Assembly: GCA_964035575.1 (NCBI GenBank)
Contig: OZ037835.1
Coordinates: forward strand, 1,674,001 to 1,738,000
Length of the DNA: 64,000 bases
From: Rhynchopus sp. YZ270_cl-10
Lineage: Eukaryota > Euglenozoa > Diplonemea > Diplonemida > Diplonemidae
Reading direction: 5' to 3'
Shown here: piece after piece, positions 59,801 to 64,000 of the stretch
Numbering within the stretch: position 1 is the first letter of the stretch
How the letters are laid out: the number at the start of each line of letters is the position of its first letter
Position numbers and translations under genes: made by a program
Notes under the pieces: model-generated
The model's input: the letters and a program-made list of their open reading frames with translations, nothing else
What the model was told of the DNA's origin: nothing
Databases searched by the model: none

Positions 59801-59934
59801 CAGGTGTGGGTGCCTACATGTACTGGAAGCGTCAGCAGGACGTCACCCTGCAGGAGTTCACCGAGCTGCATCTCCGGTATGAGCACGACCTTGAGCAGAG
59901 TCAGTACCACAAGAGCGACGTCAGCAGGGTGTAG
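56815..59934 (+). CDS. YHYH-domain mucin-like type I membrane protein
   Basis: It encodes 1039 residues. ATG 56815 was chosen because it starts the signal peptide MLRSAVLCLLALLPCAAG; the frame is open upstream but unlikely. Residues 20-350 are Cys-rich and include the YHYH motif (GIYHYHC, residues 220-223) in a domain with DGVVYMNQMSAEGVDPFYPT and GIAKDGHVMYGPYL. YHYH domains occur in secreted proteins of algae, protists and bacteria, with no settled activity. Residues 355-960 are a Thr/Pro/Ala stalk: many APDTTAP units, then nine copies of a 20-residue TDAPPTAGPTSLPVGNTFAP repeat (59050-59630). A TM helix (WWILILILVPLCLGLAGVGA, about 980-1003) and a short tail of about 36 residues follow. 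It is probably a heavily O-glycosylated cell-surface protein. Confidence 0.85.
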   Translation: MLRSAVLCLLALLPCAAGLGRTLDDCNTIAAKFRNTCSGGTAVASILAEVGEDVTCDGTSSCPGTMTGTSCTWTRKMCVTCSEATGTVRIRVQTNGLPGACFKTPVVPEEFENDFEVDFNGVPAENVSPTTQDEVNSLLCDISRHQDRNIPAECNFENKGAANLQTVSGIAIDGVVYMNQMSAEGVDPFYPTVYGSVTDPSAVVEKVDMCLGHPQGEGIYHYHCMSPCVADPDSQEAQPCLSNFGCDDFITHAISTYTPELKVIGIAKDGHVMYGPYLSNGEKASDAGLDVCSGATGLAECDDSYAYFATGTFPYLLGCFGSGNRPDFTPECTDNGPTEYKDLVTTCTDAPTPVPPTPAPSDAPDTTAPDTTAPDTAAPDTTAPDTNAPDTAVPDTTAPDTTAPDTTAPDTAVPDTTAPDTAAPDTTAPDTTAPVTMAPVTTAPDTTAPLTTAPVTDAPPTAEPTALPDMSTFAPDTTAPDTTAPVTMAPVTTAPDTTAPVTMAPVTTAPDTTAPLTTAPVTDAPPTSEPTSLPAMSTFAPDTTAPDTTAPVTTAPLTTAPVTNAPDTTAPATDAPPTAEPTALPAMSTFAPDTTAPDTMTPVTTAPLTTAPDTTAPATAAPPTAEPTALPDKATFAPPTTAPATTAPLTAAPVTTAPVTMAPVTTAPLTEAPPTAEPTSLPVGSTFAPSTDAPVTTAPLTTAPVTIEPATAAPPTAEPTTLPDKATFAPPTTAPATTAPTTMAPVTDAPPTAGPTSLPVGNTFAPSTDAPPTAGPTSLPVGNTFAPSTDAPPTAGPTSLPAGNTFAPSTDAPPTAGPTSLPVGNTFAPSTDAPPTAGPTSLPAGNTFAPSTDAPPTAGPTSLPVGNTFAPSTDAPPTAGPTSLPAGNTFAPSTDAPPTAGPTSLPAGNTFAPSTDAPPTAGPTSLPVGNTFAPSTDAPDTELPAGASFAPLTDVPTLIPESGVGAADSSSDSDGGSDFPWWILILILVPLCLGLAGVGAYMYWKRQQDVTLQEFTELHLRYEHDLEQSQYHKSDVSRV

Positions 59935-60071
59935 AATAGGGCAGAGCATGCACAAAAGCAGGAGGAGGCGTGCTTTGTGATGTTGCTTTGAGTGCAAGTG
60001 TCATGTGTACCCGTTTTTGAATGGCCTTGTGTGCTTTCTCTTTGGTGAAAGCTTTGATTAACCATTGATTA

Positions 60072-60174
60072 CCGTATTCGTACAAATTATTGACCGTAAA
60101 AAAAGGTCGAACTTCCAGAAAAATACTGAAAAAGGTCGATTAGTACGGTCGATAATTTTTTTGTACGAATACGG
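60072..60174. mobile_element. 103-bp foldback with TA at both ends
   Basis: CCGTATTCGTACAAATTATT at the left, inverse at the right (GTACGAATACGG), both bounded by TA. Mariner-type MITE pattern. Confidence 0.68.
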
Positions 60175-62462
60175 TAAATGAAAAATCAGATAGCCTGATT
60201 TTCACGTGACTTCGATTTTCACGAGTGATTTTGAGAATTTTTCAAAAAAAGAAGGAAAATTCAAATCTTCGATTATAAACCCCACAACACACCACAACGA
60301 AAGTGGGAGCAAAAAAAAGCACGCTCTCGCTTTCCCCTTAAACAATGAACCGACACTATGCTATATTTTTAGTACAGAACACAAAAAAGACAGTTTTTTT
60401 TTGGGGGGATTTATGCAATCAATCCCCTCGTCTTCCCATTCCTACGGGGGTTGCGTGTGCACACCTTCTGTCGCAAGTAGCCCCCTAACTCTCCCACCCC
60501 ATCCCAGAATTCTATTTTGTGCTCATTACAAAAAACAACAAAAAAAGGAAATGCAACAGCAGCATTGCGAGTCTGCAAATGAAGTCAAGAAACGTTTTTT
60601 TATTGAAAACAAACAAAAAAAAACGATAAAGGTTGGTACAGAAGGGGAAAAGACAAAACAGTTGTGTAATCCACCACACTGTTTTTTCCCCCTCTCGCAA
60701 ACCCGTAAACTCGCAAAGAAAATAAAGACAAACAACAACAAAATGTTGTAAAAATGAGCCGCAAAATAAACGAACACAATTTTTTTTTTGTATTATTAGC
60801 TTGCAGACTTGACTCCTGCAGATGGACTGAGGTGTCGTCTCACGTGAGGTGTTCTCTCGCTACTGTTTTATTTAAGGTGACTAAGCACGGGAGGCTTAGG
60901 GTCATCTTATAAACTTTTCTTTGTTTTTCTATATTTACCTACATACACAGGGGTCGTGACTATGGTTGTTTCTCTCCAACCAGCAAAAAAAATTTCTCTC
61001 TCCCTCATGGTGGGCTTTGTATCGTGTGTGTGGTGTTATGCCCTTTTGAGGAAGTTCCTTTTAAGATGACTAAGCACGAGGGGGTTAGATTATCTTCGAA
61101 AGGACAGAACAAATATTTTCAACACACACACACACGCATACCATACAATAGGCGTTACCCCCACCCTCGCCTGCTTCCCTTCAGAACCCTTCCTCAACCC
61201 TCTGATTGGTCACCTTGTTACCCTACTGTCTACGAAAATAGAAAAATGTGTTTCTAGGTGGAAATCAGAGAGCGGGAGAAGGGAAAATAAGGGAAGGAAG
61301 AGAGAGATTTACACGGTGACGTGGGTGTTATGGGTTGGTTTGTTTGTGAAGAGAGTCGTGGTGTAATGCCATAGTCCCGGGTGAGTACCGCCCACCCCTG
61401 AAGGTAAATATTACAAGGTACATTCTTGTCTTAGTACGGTTCTTTGGAAAAAACAAAAGAGAAAAACCAAAAAAATAAAAAGAAAAAAAGAAAATAAAAA
61501 AAATGCTGCAGAGTTGTCTTTTTGTGTCAATGTGTCCGTAAAAGGGCACCTTAGTTTTTTATTTTAGCACAGATTCCCAACTCCGCTTTCCCCCCCTTCC
61601 TTCGCATGAAATGTGTTTAAAAACCAGACAATACAGATGGCCAATAATACGATTTTGATAACGACCATTTCCTTCCCCCTCTCCCCCTGTTTCACATCTT
61701 TTTTCACTTGCGCCGAATCATAGTTACCCCCTTTTTTTGGCTGCGTTCAACAGAAAATAGTCTTTTCCTTGTTATACCTTCTATTCAGTAGAATAGAAGG
61801 GATAAAGTAGAAAGTATATGAAATAACTTTTTTGATCAAGTTATCCTTTTCAATTGGTTGTCCTAATTGTCTGGTTTTTTTTTGTGTTAAATATTGACAA
61901 CAGCACATATCAAGATCATCCCACCCAATTTTCTCTCTTTTTTTTTTTTTGTTTTTTGTTGTTGTGTGCTTTTGTCTGGCACACATTTTCATATATCAAG
62001 AGTTTTCCCTTTCTTTTGTTTCAAACGTGCATTCAATTTGAATGCATATGTTGAAATACTTTTGTTTCCCAGCGTGCCTGCATCCGCCGATGAACGGTGA
62101 GGCGTTTGCACTTTCAATTTCTCTTTGTTTTGTACTTACCTTCAGTTACCTTTACAAGGGGGTGAAGGAAGGTTGAGGAAAAGAGCAACACATATCAAAA
62201 GCTTCATAAAAAACCCGATTCAAATTCCCCAGATTTTCCCTTTTTCTTGTTGTCTTTATGGATGTATGTTCCCAGCGAGGCTCTTTCATCTTTCTCGATA
62301 TTTTCTTAAAAAACGGGTTTTTTTTGATTTCAACAAAATACCCTTTTATATATCCTCTCCCAACTCTCTAACATAAAAACGGAACGCAAAGTTTTATTTT
62401 CCGCGCTTCTGTTATTGCACCTTACATTGTTTTTTCTTAGATGTGTATGCACACCATGCTTC
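60175..62462. other. AT-rich, gene-free
   Basis: Long A and T runs and short low-complexity frames. GGCTTAGGGTCATCTTATAA (60893-60912) repeats 29619-29638; variants near 61070 and 62650-62680 (GTGACTAATCACATGAG) suggest a small family. No protein-like ORF. Confidence 0.5.
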
Positions 62463-62637
62463 GTGGTCCGCCTGAGTTGAGACGGACTATGTCCTATGGC
62501 GGACTTTGAAATTCCGTCTCAGCGCGGAGTTGAGACGTACCTGAGACGGACTCAGGTGGACTCGGGCCGAGTTCGGAGTCCGTCTCAACTCGGGCGGGAT
62601 CTTGGTGGGATTTTTTTGGCGGACTCAGGCGGACCAC
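62463..62637. repeat. 175-bp TIR foldback (MITE-like)
   Basis: GTGGTCCGCCTGAGT at 62463-62477 and its exact inverse at 62623-62637. A second inner pair is TTGAGACGGACT/AGTCCGTCTCAA. No target duplication was found. Confidence 0.75.
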
Positions 62638-62732
62638 ACAACCTTTTCTTTAGGTGACTAATCACATGAGATTTAGATTCATCGTATCAACGTTTCTTTT
62701 GTGTACCAGATCGGCGTATTCACCTTTCGGGG

Positions 62733-62886
62733 GCTCCCTAAAACATGTTAAAAAATCGCAAAAAAGTTCAAAAAGTGTTTTTTACCTTTGCCAAAACTGA
62801 GATACAAAGGGGAAAAAAATGTTTTTTCCCAGCAAAAACTGAGAAATAGCCGGGAAAAAAATGTTTTCGAATGTTTTAGGGACCCT
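62733..62886. repeat. About 150-bp TIR foldback
   Basis: CTCCCTAAAACAT (62734-62746) and ATGTTTTAGGGAC (62871-62883) are inverted; the interior is A/T-rich. Confidence 0.6.
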
Positions 62887-64000
62887 CGGACTACGGACCC
62901 TCCCGCCCCACTTTCCAGCTATTTTGACTTATAGAAAGGGACTCTCGCAAATTTTTTTTTCCGCCTATATAGGGCTAATTTCGACGATTTGAGGCCGTTA
63001 AAACCAGAATTTGACACTTTTGAGCATCTGTGGGGGTCTAAAACGTGGTTTCGCGCACCCGAAATTTCGTGGTTTTTACTTGGGAAAATGCCCATTTCAA
63101 CCCAAATTTTCGGTTTTTCTGGCCCGAAAGTCGAAAAAAAAAGCGCCGGGGGGCTTTGCCCCCCAAACCCCCCACTGGGGGGCGTAAAGCATACGCCCCC
63201 CAGACCCCCCTATGCAATTGAGGGCCTGCGGCGCAGTTCGGAGCTCTTGGTCATACCGAACTGGAATGTTAAATGTGGATGTTATTGTGCTTGCAGCGTT
63301 GTTCCTTGCCATCATGCGGCATCAGACCTCATGCAGCAGAACACTACGGTGTCCAGCATCGGCAGTGCGTACACATCGGTGAAGGATTTTATCGACGTGA
63401 CGTGGAACACGGACGACGTCTGGCATTTACGGGTTCAGTACAAGTGTGAGCAGTGCGAACGCACTAACGATTTTGCGACGAGGCGGCAGCGATACCTTTC
63501 TCCTCTTCCCGGTGCAGGGTGGATCCTTATTTTCGCTGAAAATCCGAGATTTTTTTTCGTTTTATTTTCCTCTCCTGTTTTTGAGATTTTCCCGCGCAGG
63601 CCTGACGCTAACTTTCGGGTTTTTAGGAAATCCTGGGGGGTTGATGGTTTGTCCGCGAGCGCAGCGAGTCGAAAAATTGAGTGACCGTCGGAAAAGAAAA
63701 CGAACAAGCAGGTTGGGACCTGTACTGAGGCAGAATAGTGGTGTTTTTTTACACATCTCATCTATCGCAGAACTAAACCCCAGGGAAATATAGGTTTTGG
63801 GGGTTTTCGCTGAAACTCGGTCATTACTCGGTCGAGCCCAACCCAGCTCGTTCGGGCCTCCGGCAGAACGTGAGAATTCCTCGATTATCCTACTGCGGAG
63901 TTCGACACTACATTGATATTTGCAATGGGCACACGCAGTATCAGTAATCTCAATACATTTACAAAAGAAACGGCGGTCATGGCACCCATGGCGAAGCAAC
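62887..64000. other. Gene-free end of window with GC hairpins
   Basis: 63147-63163 (GGGGGGCTTTGCCCCCC) and 63177-63201 (GGGGGGCGTAAAG, CATACGCCCCCC) are hairpins like that at 39729-39745. TTGAGCATCTGTGGGG near 63022 is shared with 6110 and 6525. 63230-63690 has open frames of mixed composition with no family recognised (EQCERTNDFATRRQR). Confidence 0.45.

Overview
This window looks like nuclear DNA of a unicellular eukaryote. It has long, mostly intronless genes, mucin-like and cysteine-rich secreted proteins, a DIRS-order retroelement, an RLE-type non-LTR retrotransposon, many TIR/foldback elements and long simple-sequence arrays. No operons, Shine-Dalgarno sites, CRISPR, rRNA or convincing tRNA genes are seen. 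Every recognisable gene or gene relic, about 20 in all, lies on the + strand. That one-way layout, the intron-poor genes and the gag-recombinase-RT gene order of the DIRS-like element fit a kinetoplastid/euglenozoan such as a free-living bodonid best. This is inference: one gene needs a cis-spliced GT-AG intron, which would be rare in kinetoplastids, and no rRNA or spliced-leader gene is present to settle it.

Layout. 1-192 is the 3' tail of an off-window gene unit. 193-7786 is a 7.6-kb TIR insertion that itself carries a 5'-truncated RLE non-LTR retrotransposon (776-6089). 7787-15040 is a tandem array of ubiquitin-like/LRR genes (9144, 11838 broken, 13435) separated by relic fragments, including PH-domain-like pieces. 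15413-16470 holds decayed transposase and retrotransposon pieces. 16576-21591 is a nearly complete VIPER/Ngaro-like retroelement with split direct repeats. 21600-24200 is packed with foldback elements and a minisatellite. 24274 and 32798 are two more UBL-LRR genes, flanking a secreted protein with two degenerate Cu/Zn-SOD-like domains (26692-29585, one intron). 34567-37362 encodes an ankyrin plus XK-related membrane protein. 37846 is another UBL-LRR gene. Its tandem neighbour (38998-44093) has been cut up by three different insertions and is followed by a broken ankyrin gene. 45544-47238 is a DUF4246-like 2-oxoglutarate oxygenase. 49247 and 51828 are tandem GT90 glycosyltransferases. 54000-54390 is an astacin fragment ending against a C-rich array. 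55319 is a small membrane protein. 56815-59934 is a YHYH-domain mucin-like surface protein. 60-64 kb is AT-rich and gene-free, with small TIR elements.

Biology. The main theme is a UBL-LRR family whose members combine near-identical UBL blocks, two linker types and two LRR types in different combinations, as expected if recombination or gene conversion moves modules between copies. Next to it lie secretory-pathway genes (GT90, mucin-like YHYH protein, SOD-like Cys-rich protein, astacin relic). Transposable elements both build the window and break genes in it, and several insertions can be read exactly because the uninterrupted paralogue is also present.
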